The notes below the pieces were generated by a model. The model worked only from the letters and a program-made list of their open reading frames with translations, was not told where the DNA came from and did not search any database. A DNA stretch of 64,000 bases from CAWGJF01 sp963822905 (lineage in GTDB: Bacteria > Bacteroidota > Ignavibacteria > Ignavibacteriales > Ignavibacteriaceae), in NCBI GenBank assembly GCA_963822905.1, contig CAWGJF010000001.1:930001-994000 (forward strand), given 5' to 3'. A program made the position numbers and the translations under genes. Positions 17,923-26,662 of the stretch are shown piece by piece. Position 1 is the stretch's first letter. Every line of letters starts with the position of its first letter.

Positions 17923-20792
17923 TGTTTATCTGAAGTATTTAATTCATTAAAAACTTTAGCATTTAAGTCATTGATAAAATCAGCAAACCTCTGATTTGGC
18001 TGATTCTGAATCGTTGAAGTTGTGAGTAAAAGTAAGAAAGATTTGTGAAGCTTATCAATCCAAAGAGAATTACCCCTTGTATCTATAAACGTAATCGTTT
18101 GTACTATTCCGGAATTATCTTTGGAAATGTTTACCTGGAATTCTCCGGAAGAAATATTTTTAATTTCTTTTAGCCAGTCATAAAAAGACTGACAGTTTAC
18201 AATTTGAAACCTGTCATAATATCCATTCTGAATAAACAACTGAGCGATCTTTGACAAATCCATTGTTGTTGAATTTAATTCCTCATAACCGGAAACATCT
18301 TTTAGTAAATTTTTTAACGAATCATTTCCTGGTTTTGTCCAGTTATAAAATTTTGAGTTATTATTAATTTGAATAAACCCGTTGTCCTTCTTGAAGTTCG
18401 TATTTTCCATTTCCAGTAATGATGTTATACATTCGTGAGTGAATTCATTTAATTTTTTGCCGGATACTTTTTCAATTATTTCCTTTAACAGAATAAGATT
18501 TAATTCGCTATAAAGTGTTTGGGAATCAGGAGTATATTCAAGAGGTTGATTCAAAATAACTGTGTAAAGTTCCCGTTTATTAGAATCCGAATCAGCATGA
18601 TTAATTTCCTCACTGAATCCTGAATTATGCAATAATAAATTTTTTATTGTGATGTTTTGTTTATCAACTGGTATATCCGAAAAATAATTATTAAGTGGAT
18701 CATCCAATTTTAATTTATTTTGATCAGCCAGATGAAGGACCGGAAGATCAATTGTTAGAATTTGTGTTAAAGAATGTAGACCAAAAAGAAAGTTTTCAGG
18801 AATTTCATTTGAATTTTCAGAGAAGTCGATTCTCCCAAGATTTTCTTTGTATTTAATAATGCCATCCTGACAAAAAACAACAGAAGCACCAGGAAATATA
18901 TTCTCACTAATTGCCCTGTTTATTGAATATTCAATTGTTGGGGAATAAACATTTCGTTCACTTGTAATCAAGTTTGTGTTAACAGTTTTAGAAATGCTTA
19001 AGCCGCTATCAAAAATGTAATTTGTTTTTGGAATTGAAACAGGCTGTGTGCCTGAAACATCAGTCTCACCTAAAATTGCCTGCATCATCGCGTGTTGGGA
19101 AGCAGGGGAATGACTGAAGGAATTCAGATAAGTTGTTGCTTCAGGAAATAGTGAGATGAGATACGGATTTTTAAAACTGATTAATATTGTTGGTTTTTTA
19201 AGTTTTAAAATTTTTGCTATAAGATCAGTCTGATCAACAGATAAATTAATTGGACCCTGGTAAGCTTTTATATCAATAAATGTCGAGAGTAAAACAAGAT
19301 CGGCATTCCTGACTTCATTTAATGCCTTCCTGTAATCATTTTTTTTACTGTTCTTTGCCAGAGTGAACGTTTTTAATTCACCAATCCGATTCTGTAAAAT
19401 TTTGCTGAAGTATGTCGCCCTGTCAGAACCATTCCCATCTGTTATATTAATGCAATAAATGTTCTTATAATTTTCCGGATGGAGTGGAATAAGATCAATA
19501 TCATCTTTTAGTAAAGTAATTGATTTGACTGCAATTTTGTTTGCCAAATCAGAATGTACCTTTTCTCTCTGAACAAAAGGAAGGTCTTCGGGATTGTTTA
19601 ACTTATTTTGATAGAGCTTCAACCACCTTTTAGCCGAAAGTACTCTTCTGACACTTTGTTCAATTCTTTCAGTTGAAAGTTTCCCTGTATTCACCGCATC
19701 CACCAAAGAATGTATGGCAACAATAGGATCAACAGGCATTAAAACAATATCACTTCCTGCATTGATTGAAAGATAAGCAGCTTCATTAACTGAATAGTAC
19801 TTTGTTATTGCTTCCATGTTCAATGCATCAGTAATAACCAGTCCATCGAAACCAAGCTGCTCTCTCAAAAGAAAAGTAACAATCGGTTTTGAAAGGGAGG
19901 CGGGAGTTCCGGGAATTGGATCAAAAGCAGGTACTTCCAGATGTCCAACCATAACTGCACGTATTCCTGAGTTTATTGATTTCTCAAACGGAAGGAGTTC
20001 ATTTGCCTCCAGCGATTTTTCACTTCCTGAAATTCTTGGAAGCTCCCAGTGCGAATCTATTGAAGTATTCCCGTGGCCGGGAAAATGTTTTACTGCAAGA
20101 ATAATTCTTTTATCTTCTGAACCTTTAATAAACTGTTCAACAAACTTTGATACATATTTTTCTCTTTCAGAAAAAGAGCGGATGTTGATAACCGGATTTT
20201 CTGAATTGTCATTAATATCAGCAACCGGGGCAAAATTTAAATTCACACCTAGTTTTATACTTTCGTCACTTGTTGCGCTGCTGATCATTTTTGCAAACTC
20301 AAACTGTTGGGTTGCTCCAAGTGCCATTGCATGAGGAAACTCGACCGCATCATCAATTCGTGTTCCCACACCCCGTTCATAATCGGAGGCAATTAAAAGA
20401 GGAATATCGGATAAACTCTGCATTCTATTAATTAAATCAGCTTCAGATTTTAAATCACCCTGGAAAAGAATTAATCCTCCAACTTTGTAATAACTGACAA
20501 GCGAATCAATCTTATTGTATCCTGCCGTTCCGGGTACAAACTGTTCTCTATAAACAGGCGGCATAATTAATTGCGCACACTTTTCTTCAAGATTCATTTT
20601 GCTGATTGTGGATTCAATCCAATCAATATCTTCGGCAGTTAAAGGAAATACTTTTGGGTAAGTAGGATTTTCACTTAGAATTTTTTCGAAGGAAGTGGTT
20701 CTATCGGGTGTAAGAATCAAGATGATTATTACCAGAATGATTGCAGAAAGCCAACGGAACTTTTTAATTAATTTCATACCTGGAAAAGTCAT
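17919..20792 (-). CDS. GH3 beta-N-acetylglucosaminidase fused to a degenerate serine-hydrolase domain
   Basis: The 957-residue secreted or membrane-anchored protein has one N-terminal hydrophobic segment (about residues 12-28). The GH3 N domain (50-390) has the NagZ signature KHFPGHG (235-241), the His-Asp acid/base pair in DSH (246-248) and the nucleophile in TDALNMEA (Asp322). A GH3 C domain (about 415-590) follows. A class C beta-lactamase-like domain (about 615-950) carries SLTQ (674-677) where the active site needs SxxK, and its HTG motif is missing, so it is probably inactive. GH3/beta-lactamase fusions are known in Bacteroidota. The substrate is probably N-acetylglucosaminyl muropeptide. 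ATG 20777 is an alternative start. Confidence 0.88.
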   Translation of the reverse strand: MTFPGMKLIKKFRWLSAIILVIIILILTPDRTTSFEKILSENPTYPKVFPLTAEDIDWIESTISKMNLEEKCAQLIMPPVYREQFVPGTAGYNKIDSLVSYYKVGGLILFQGDLKSEADLINRMQSLSDIPLLIASDYERGVGTRIDDAVEFPHAMALGATQQFEFAKMISSATSDESIKLGVNLNFAPVADINDNSENPVINIRSFSEREKYVSKFVEQFIKGSEDKRIILAVKHFPGHGNTSIDSHWELPRISGSEKSLEANELLPFEKSINSGIRAVMVGHLEVPAFDPIPGTPASLSKPIVTFLLREQLGFDGLVITDALNMEAITKYYSVNEAAYLSINAGSDIVLMPVDPIVAIHSLVDAVNTGKLSTERIEQSVRRVLSAKRWLKLYQNKLNNPEDLPFVQREKVHSDLANKIAVKSITLLKDDIDLIPLHPENYKNIYCINITDGNGSDRATYFSKILQNRIGELKTFTLAKNSKKNDYRKALNEVRNADLVLLSTFIDIKAYQGPINLSVDQTDLIAKILKLKKPTILISFKNPYLISLFPEATTYLNSFSHSPASQHAMMQAILGETDVSGTQPVSIPKTNYIFDSGLSISKTVNTNLITSERNVYSPTIEYSINRAISENIFPGASVVFCQDGIIKYKENLGRIDFSENSNEIPENFLFGLHSLTQILTIDLPVLHLADQNKLKLDDPLNNYFSDIPVDKQNITIKNLLLHNSGFSEEINHADSDSNKRELYTVILNQPLEYTPDSQTLYSELNLILLKEIIEKVSGKKLNEFTHECITSLLEMENTNFKKDNGFIQINNNSKFYNWTKPGNDSLKNLLKDVSGYEELNSTTMDLSKIAQLFIQNGYYDRFQIVNCQSFYDWLKEIKNISSGEFQVNISKDNSGIVQTITFIDTRGNSLWIDKLHKSFLLLLTTSTIQNQPNQRFADFINDLNAKVFNELNTSDKQ

Positions 20793-20813
20793 AGATTAGC
20801 AGAACGAACACCC

Positions 20814-21962
20814 TCAATCGATTGCACGAATTATAGCGTCATGCAATACAGGTCTGATTGATAAAAGTTTTTTATTTTCTCTCGAAGGATAAACCCTGTT
20901 AGTCAAAAATACAACGAACAAATTCCGGTCTGGATCTACCCAGATTGATGTTCCTGTAAAACCGGTATGACCAAATGAATTTTCGCCAAATAAATTTCCT
21001 GCTGATGAACCGGTCTCAGATTTTGTATCCCAACCTAAAGCTCTTGAACTTACTTTTGATTGTCTTTTGGTGAAAAGCTCAACAGTTTCGGAGTTAATTA
21101 TTCTTTGATTTTTATAATCGCCATCATTTAACATCATCGTTAAAAAGTTTTCAATATCTTCTACATCAGAGAACAACCCTGCGTGACCGGAAACTCCGCC
21201 AAGAAGTGAAGCTGTTTCATCGTGCACTTCTCCTTTGATTAACCTGTTTCGCCAGTAGTTATCATTTTCTGTTGGAGGAATTCTATATTTAACAGAATCA
21301 GCAGGATTGAAAAAAGTATCATTCATTCCAAGAGTTTTGAAGATTTCCTTTTCACAAAATTTATCCAGAGTTGTATCCGTAATCTTTTCAATAACTTTTC
21401 CGAGAACGATTATCCCGAGATCGGAGTAAACAGTTTCACTTCCTGTTTCGTATTCTAATTTGGATGAATAAATTTCTGAGAGTATTTGTCCCTTTGTTAA
21501 ACCTTTATCATAAAATTTCTTCCATGCAGGTAATCCGCTGTTGTGCAAAAGTAAATTCCGGATTGTAATATTCTCTTTCCCATTCGAACCAAATTCCGGG
21601 ATATATTTTTCAACATTATCATTAAGAGTGAAAAGGTTTCTATCAATACAAATCATTGCAGCAGTTGTGGTTGCAATTACTTTTGTGAGAGAGGCAAGAT
21701 CATAAATTGTTGAAGTTTTTACATCAGGAGAATCAACATCATAAGTAAATTTTCCAAATCCTTTTTTGTAAATGGTTTTCCCATTCATATTTATTAATAA
21801 AGAAGCCCCGGGAAATGCTCTTTGTTGAATTCCTTCATTAATTATTGAATCAACTTCAGTGAAATCAAATTTTTTATTCTCAGATTTTTGCTGTGCACAT
21901 CCTGCAGAAATAAAAACAGGAAAGAATATAAGTATCAGACTTTTCTTACTCTTCAATCGCAT
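20814..21962 (-). CDS. serine hydrolase (class C beta-lactamase family) lipoprotein
   Basis: The 382-residue penicillin-binding-protein-like hydrolase has a lipoprotein signal (FISAGC, Cys22). The catalytic SLTK is intact (Ser91, Lys94), a Tyr motif VYSDLG is present, and the KTG-equivalent HTG is in FGHTGFTGTS. It is probably a D,D-peptidase or esterase acting on wall peptides in the periplasm. A true resistance beta-lactamase is less likely. It overlaps the AmpG-like gene by 17 bases and precedes the GH3 fusion by 21 bases. It is the active counterpart of the degenerate domain fused to the GH3 enzyme. Confidence 0.88.
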   Translation of the reverse strand: MRLKSKKSLILIFFPVFISAGCAQQKSENKKFDFTEVDSIINEGIQQRAFPGASLLINMNGKTIYKKGFGKFTYDVDSPDVKTSTIYDLASLTKVIATTTAAMICIDRNLFTLNDNVEKYIPEFGSNGKENITIRNLLLHNSGLPAWKKFYDKGLTKGQILSEIYSSKLEYETGSETVYSDLGIIVLGKVIEKITDTTLDKFCEKEIFKTLGMNDTFFNPADSVKYRIPPTENDNYWRNRLIKGEVHDETASLLGGVSGHAGLFSDVEDIENFLTMMLNDGDYKNQRIINSETVELFTKRQSKVSSRALGWDTKSETGSSAGNLFGENSFGHTGFTGTSIWVDPDRNLFVVFLTNRVYPSRENKKLLSIRPVLHDAIIRAID

Positions 21963-23241
21963 TTGTTTTCTTCCCGAATTCAGGATCGATCTTTAAAAAT
22001 TTTGTAATTATAAATGCAGGAACAGTTGAAATACAAACCCAGATAAAAAAGTTTTGATAGCCAATACTTTCCTGAATTATTCCACTTATCATTCCAGGAA
22101 CCATCATTCCGAGAGCCATAATTCCTGTTGCAATTGCATAGTGAGCGGTTTTGTACTTACCGTCGGAAATGTAAATCAAAACCATCATAAAAGCTGTGAA
22201 ACCAAATCCATAACCAAACTGTTCGATTGCAATCATTGCATTAATTATAAAAATATTTTCCGGTTTAACAATAGAAAGATAAACATAAACAAGGTCAGGA
22301 AGGTTAATTGCAATAAGCATCCACCATATCCAGAACTTTAATCCTTTTTTTGCACAAAGAAATCCACCGAGAATTCCGCCAAGCATCAGAGCAATAATTC
22401 CAACTGTTCCATAAGCGAAACCAACTGCTTCATTATCTAGTGCCAATCCGCCTGCAGATTTTGGACCGAGTAAAAAAAGTGGAGCTATTTTAGCAAGCTG
22501 TCCTTCACCTAATCTATACAATAAAATGAATACAATGAAAATGATAACTTGTTTCTTCTTTAAAAACGAAATGAAAGTATCAACAAAACTTATCTTGATT
22601 TCAGAAATATTTTTTTTGATTCGTATTTCATCACTTGCAGGAAAAGGTAAAATAATTTTATGGTAGATTGTAAACCCGATAAATGTCAATGCAGTAATGG
22701 ATATTGTTAAAACCCAGGCGAAAGAGAAATCATCATATTCTTTTTGAAAATATCCGGCAAGAATAACAAGTCCTCCCTGGCAAAAAATCATTGCGAGTCT
22801 GTAGAAGGTACTTCTAATTCCTACGAACAATGATTGATCATGTTGATTCAACGCGAGCATATAAAACCCATCTGCTGCTATATCGTGCGTAGCAGATGAG
22901 AAAGCTATAATATAAAAAAAGACAAGAGTGAGTAAAAAAAATGATGATGAATTTAGTGAGAGAGCTATGCCAATAAGTCCAATAAATATTGTCGATTGCA
23001 TAACTACAACCCAGAACCTTTTTGTTTTAATGTTATCTACAAAAGGGCTCCAGAATGGTTTTATTACCCATGGAAGATAGAGCAGGCTGGTATATAAGGC
23101 AATATCAGCATTTGAAATACCGAGGTTTTGGTACATTATTGTTGAGACTGACATTGCAAGAACATAGGGAATTCCTTCGGCAAGATAGAGTGAAGGAACC
23201 CAGAGCCACCCATTCTGATATTGAACTTTGTCGATTTTCAT
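21946..23241 (-). CDS. ampG: AmpG-like muropeptide permease (MFS)
   Basis: The 431-residue protein has 12 predicted membrane segments. The AmpG/PAT family N-terminus reads YLAEGIPYVLAMSVSTIMYQ, followed by LYLPWVIKPFWSPFVD, then HDIAADGFYM in helix 4. AmpG imports GlcNAc-anhydroMurNAc peptides from the periplasm. Position between a GlcNAc kinase gene (4-base overlap) and two wall-hydrolase genes supports that substrate. The exact ligand, free disaccharide or amino sugar versus muropeptide, cannot be read from sequence. Confidence 0.83.
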   Translation of the reverse strand: MKIDKVQYQNGWLWVPSLYLAEGIPYVLAMSVSTIMYQNLGISNADIALYTSLLYLPWVIKPFWSPFVDNIKTKRFWVVVMQSTIFIGLIGIALSLNSSSFFLLTLVFFYIIAFSSATHDIAADGFYMLALNQHDQSLFVGIRSTFYRLAMIFCQGGLVILAGYFQKEYDDFSFAWVLTISITALTFIGFTIYHKIILPFPASDEIRIKKNISEIKISFVDTFISFLKKKQVIIFIVFILLYRLGEGQLAKIAPLFLLGPKSAGGLALDNEAVGFAYGTVGIIALMLGGILGGFLCAKKGLKFWIWWMLIAINLPDLVYVYLSIVKPENIFIINAMIAIEQFGYGFGFTAFMMVLIYISDGKYKTAHYAIATGIMALGMMVPGMISGIIQESIGYQNFFIWVCISTVPAFIITKFLKIDPEFGKKTNAIEE

Positions 23242-24152
23242 TTGTTTTGACTGACTAATTTTTTAGCAATCAGAATTCCTCCTTCGACCGGTGTGAATTG
23301 TGGTTGAACAAATTCAACAGATGGAATGACTTCTTTTATTTTTTCTCTAAGTAGATTCGAATAAATATTCTCCTTCTCAATAAGACTTCCGATGAAAACA
23401 ATATTATGAGGTTTGGAATCTAATTTATCACAAACCATTTTGGTCTGATTTACAAGCAGTTCCGCTTCTTCATTTAAAATCTTTTTACAGTGAACATCAT
23501 TTTCTGCAGCCTGCAAAATTGTTGGTGCAACAGACGCGACATCAAAATTATTTTTGTACACAAATTCAAGCAAGCTGTCTTTACTATTGATCTTATAAAG
23601 ATTTTTGACGATAGAAATCAATTGAGAATTTTCAATCGATCCATCAAAATATTTTGCAATGACGTTTAATCCTTTTTTAGCAATTGAGAACCCGCTGCCT
23701 TCATCACCAATTAATCTTCCGTAACCACCTGAGCGAAATATGTTACCTGATTTATCTTTTCCAAAAACTGCAGAACCTGTTCCTGAAATTACTATTACCC
23801 CGGGTGACCCTGCGAATGCACCTTCCAAAGAAATTTCTGCATCACTCGTAACAAAGATTTTAGTCTTTTCAGATAGTGATTCGGAAATAGCTTTCTGGAT
23901 TTGCTCAGCAGTTTTTGGGTTGCCGGCACCTGCAGTACCGATAACAATAACTTCCACATCTTTTTTTTCAGTCCATGCTTTGGTCGTACAATCAAAAATA
24001 TTTTTAAGCAGGTTTTTTATAGCGGAATCAAAACCTACGGAATTAGGATTAGTGGCTTTTCCTTCAATCTCAAACATATATTTATCTTCCAAATCCTGAA
24101 TTACTGCTTTGGACTTTGTTCCACCGCCTTCAATGCTAATTATGTATTTCAT
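23238..24152 (-). CDS. N-acetylglucosamine kinase (BadF/BadG/BcrA/BcrD ATPase family)
   Basis: The 304-residue ASKHA-fold kinase has the first phosphate loop IEGGGTKSKAVI (residues 6-17), a second motif ISGTGSAVFG, and GGYGRLIGDEGSGF. These are typical of GlcNAc kinases. It would phosphorylate GlcNAc freed by the GH3 enzyme, feeding amino-sugar recycling. It is first in a tightly overlapping operon with the AmpG-like permease. No murQ or anmK was seen nearby. Confidence 0.85.
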   Translation of the reverse strand: MKYIISIEGGGTKSKAVIQDLEDKYMFEIEGKATNPNSVGFDSAIKNLLKNIFDCTTKAWTEKKDVEVIVIGTAGAGNPKTAEQIQKAISESLSEKTKIFVTSDAEISLEGAFAGSPGVIVISGTGSAVFGKDKSGNIFRSGGYGRLIGDEGSGFSIAKKGLNVIAKYFDGSIENSQLISIVKNLYKINSKDSLLEFVYKNNFDVASVAPTILQAAENDVHCKKILNEEAELLVNQTKMVCDKLDSKPHNIVFIGSLIEKENIYSNLLREKIKEVIPSVEFVQPQFTPVEGGILIAKKLVSQNK

Positions 24153-24321
24153 TTTTTAATTTATTTTAAGTTTGCAAAAAATAATCAAATTATGCACTTT
24201 GTCGAAACTGCTTCTTAATCAAAAATAATTATTAATATCATGAATAGTAATTGTTATGTTTTCCTCCTGACAAATTATTATATTTTACTATTGATTAACT
24301 CAAGAAAGAGTAATTTTAAAT

Positions 24322-25815
24322 ATGAACCTTGAAGAATATTTTTCTCCATTTAAAGAAAGCACAATAGGTAATGACTATACGTTTGAAGGACCATACGGAG
24401 AAAAGAAAATAATTTATGCTGACTGGATAGCAAGCGGCAGATTGTATAGACCGATTGAAGAAAAAATGCTTTCAGATTTTTATCCGCTGGTAGGAAACAC
24501 ACACTCCGAATCCAGTATTACCGGAACAACAATGACCCTTGCATATCATGAAGCTCACGAAATAATTAAAAAACATTGCAATGCAAATAAAGATGATGTG
24601 ATAATTACAGCCGGGTCAGGAATGACAGGAATGATTTGCAAATTTCAGAGACTGCTGGGAATAAAAGTGCCCGAACAACTGAAGGATTATGTAAAACTTC
24701 CTGAAGAACTTAGACCACTTGTAATAGTTACGCATATGGAACATCATTCTAATCAAACAAGCTGGCTGGAAACAATTGCAGACGTAATTGTTCTTGCACC
24801 AAATAGTGATGGTTTAGTTGATCTTAATGATCTGGAAGAAGAATTGAAGAAACATAAAAACAGAAGGTTAAAAATAGGTGCGTTCACAGCTTGTTCAAAT
24901 GTTACTGGGGTTGAAACTCCTTACCATGAAATGGCCAAGATAATGCATGAACACGGTGGTTATTGTTTCCTTGATTTTGCATGTTCAGCTCCGTATTCAA
25001 ACATCGATATGCATCCTGAAAATGAAATGATGAAGATTGATGCCATATTCTTTTCTCCTCACAAATTTCTTGGTGGTCCCGGATCATCTGGTGTTATGAT
25101 TTTTGATTCACAACTTTATTCAAATAAAGTTCCGGATCAACCTGGCGGTGGAACTGTTGACTGGACAAATCCATGGGGACAACATAAATTTGTTTCAAAT
25201 ATTGAAGCCCGCGAAGATGGCGGTACGCCTGCTTTTCTACAGGCAATCCGTGCTGCACTATGCATAAGCTTAAAAGAAGAAATGGGTGTGGAAAATATGA
25301 GAAGCCGGGAAGAGAAATTAATTGAGATAGTTTTTAGAGAATTTCCTAAAATTCCAGGAGTTCACATTCTTGCCGATAATGTTCAAAAACGTTTGGGTGC
25401 AATTTCATTTTATGTAGATAATATTCATTATAATCTTATTGTTAAACTTTTGAATGATCGTTATGGTGTTCAGGTTAGAGGCGGCTGTTCCTGTGCAGGA
25501 ACTTACGGACATTATTTGCTTCATGTAGATCCGGTACTTTCGAAAAGTATAACTGATAAAATAGATTCAGGTGATCTGTCAGGAAAACCCGGCTGGGTGA
25601 GAATGTCAATTCATCCAACAATGACAAACCTGGAACTGTATTTTATTATTGATGCGATAAAAGAAATTGTTCAGAACATTAATAAATGGAAAGACGAATA
25701 CAGGTATGTTGCTTCAAAGAATGAGTTCTTTCATAATTCATCGAATTCTCATGAAAAGGAAAAAATTAAATCCAGCTTCAACCTAACGAATCTCCATTCA
25801 ATTAAATCTACCTGA
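24322..25815 (+). CDS. class V aminotransferase, SufS/cysteine-desulfurase-like
   Basis: This 497-residue fold-type I PLP enzyme is longer than SufS (about 410). The Schiff-base lysine is in FFSPHKFLGGPG (Lys248). The C-terminal loop RGGCSCAGTYGH carries Cys389 and Cys391, matching the persulfide cysteine position of desulfurases. THMEHHSNQTSW (about residues 137-148) is the PLP-stacking His region. The N-terminal part GNTHSESS is typical of this subgroup. It could mobilise sulfur or selenium from cysteine or a derivative. No suf scaffold genes are adjacent, but Nfu and Mrp are in the window at 47-49 kb. Confidence 0.82.
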   Translation: MNLEEYFSPFKESTIGNDYTFEGPYGEKKIIYADWIASGRLYRPIEEKMLSDFYPLVGNTHSESSITGTTMTLAYHEAHEIIKKHCNANKDDVIITAGSGMTGMICKFQRLLGIKVPEQLKDYVKLPEELRPLVIVTHMEHHSNQTSWLETIADVIVLAPNSDGLVDLNDLEEELKKHKNRRLKIGAFTACSNVTGVETPYHEMAKIMHEHGGYCFLDFACSAPYSNIDMHPENEMMKIDAIFFSPHKFLGGPGSSGVMIFDSQLYSNKVPDQPGGGTVDWTNPWGQHKFVSNIEAREDGGTPAFLQAIRAALCISLKEEMGVENMRSREEKLIEIVFREFPKIPGVHILADNVQKRLGAISFYVDNIHYNLIVKLLNDRYGVQVRGGCSCAGTYGHYLLHVDPVLSKSITDKIDSGDLSGKPGWVRMSIHPTMTNLELYFIIDAIKEIVQNINKWKDEYRYVASKNEFFHNSSNSHEKEKIKSSFNLTNLHSIKST

Positions 25816-25826
25816 TTATTCAAGAA

Positions 25827-25856
25827 TTGACAATTATTTAAAATCATTTATATTAT
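25827..25856 (+). promoter_or_regulatory. putative housekeeping promoter of the cytidylate-kinase-like gene
   Basis: A perfect -35 hexamer TTGACA (25827-25832) is followed by TATATT (25849-25854, 16-base spacer) or TATTAT (25851-25856, 18-base spacer). The predicted start of transcription is about 75 bases ahead of ATG 25939. The ten bases TTGACAATTA also occur in the promoter at 62488. It is predicted by pattern only. Confidence 0.45.
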
Positions 25857-25938
25857 TAATTGTTGAGTTCAGTCTTCTTGATAAATATAATTATTCATTT
25901 TATATCAGGCTTATTCATTAACTATTATTGGAGTTAAA

Positions 25939-26661
25939 ATGGTTGTAGGCGCATACGAAAAATGCAAACAATATATAGAGTCACATTATGGGGAAGAATT
26001 TGCATCTTTACAAAGAAAACACAAAGAATATCCTTGTATCACAATTTCAAGGGAAACAGGGTCGGGTTCCCAGATTGTTTGTGACAAATTAATTGAAATA
26101 CTTGATGACTATTCAACACCTGAAAATATTAAATGGACTTATTTTGATCGACAATTAATTGAAAAAATACTGGAAGATCATAACCTGCCGGAACAAATCA
26201 AAAATTATATGCTCGAAGGAAAATATCATTACATAGGTTCTACAGTTTATGAGCTTTTGGGACTTGCTCCTTCTCAATGGACAATTATTCATAAAACAAC
26301 AGATACAATTTTACAATTAGCAAGAATGGGCGGTTCGGTGATAGTTGGAAGAGGAGCAAATGTTATTACAGCAAAACTGAAAAATACATTTCATGTAAGA
26401 TTAGTAGCACCGCTTGATAAAAGGATTCAACATATATGTGAAATTACAGGAATGAAAGAGAAGGAATCAATTGCACATATTAAAAAACAAGATCAGAACC
26501 GTTCAGATTATATAAAATCGTATTTCGGTAAAAACATTTATGACCCGCTTCTTTATCATATGACGTTAAATACTGGTTATCTGGGACACGAAACAGCAGC
26601 AAAGGTAATAGCTGAATCTGTGATCAGCAATCATTCAGTACTGTTTCCGCAGTTTGTCTGA
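25939..26661 (+). CDS. cytidylate kinase-like family protein
   Basis: The 240-residue P-loop-fold protein belongs to the cytidylate-kinase-2 family. The N-terminal motif is ISRETGSGSQIVCDKL. As in other members it lacks the canonical GK[ST] of true CMP kinases. The motif GRGANVITAKL and the Arg-rich RLVAPLDKRIQHI fit the nucleotide-binding and lid regions. The true substrate of this family is unknown. It stands 123 bases after the SufS-like gene, with its own likely promoter and the ribosome-binding sequence GGAG before ATG 25939. Confidence 0.8.
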   Translation: MVVGAYEKCKQYIESHYGEEFASLQRKHKEYPCITISRETGSGSQIVCDKLIEILDDYSTPENIKWTYFDRQLIEKILEDHNLPEQIKNYMLEGKYHYIGSTVYELLGLAPSQWTIIHKTTDTILQLARMGGSVIVGRGANVITAKLKNTFHVRLVAPLDKRIQHICEITGMKEKESIAHIKKQDQNRSDYIKSYFGKNIYDPLLYHMTLNTGYLGHETAAKVIAESVISNHSVLFPQFV

Positions 26662-26662
26662 C

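Noticed and set aside
19816..20334. A 172-codon frame antisense to the GH3 gene
   Set aside because: The opposite strand carries clear NagZ motifs; this frame is a by-product of its codon use.
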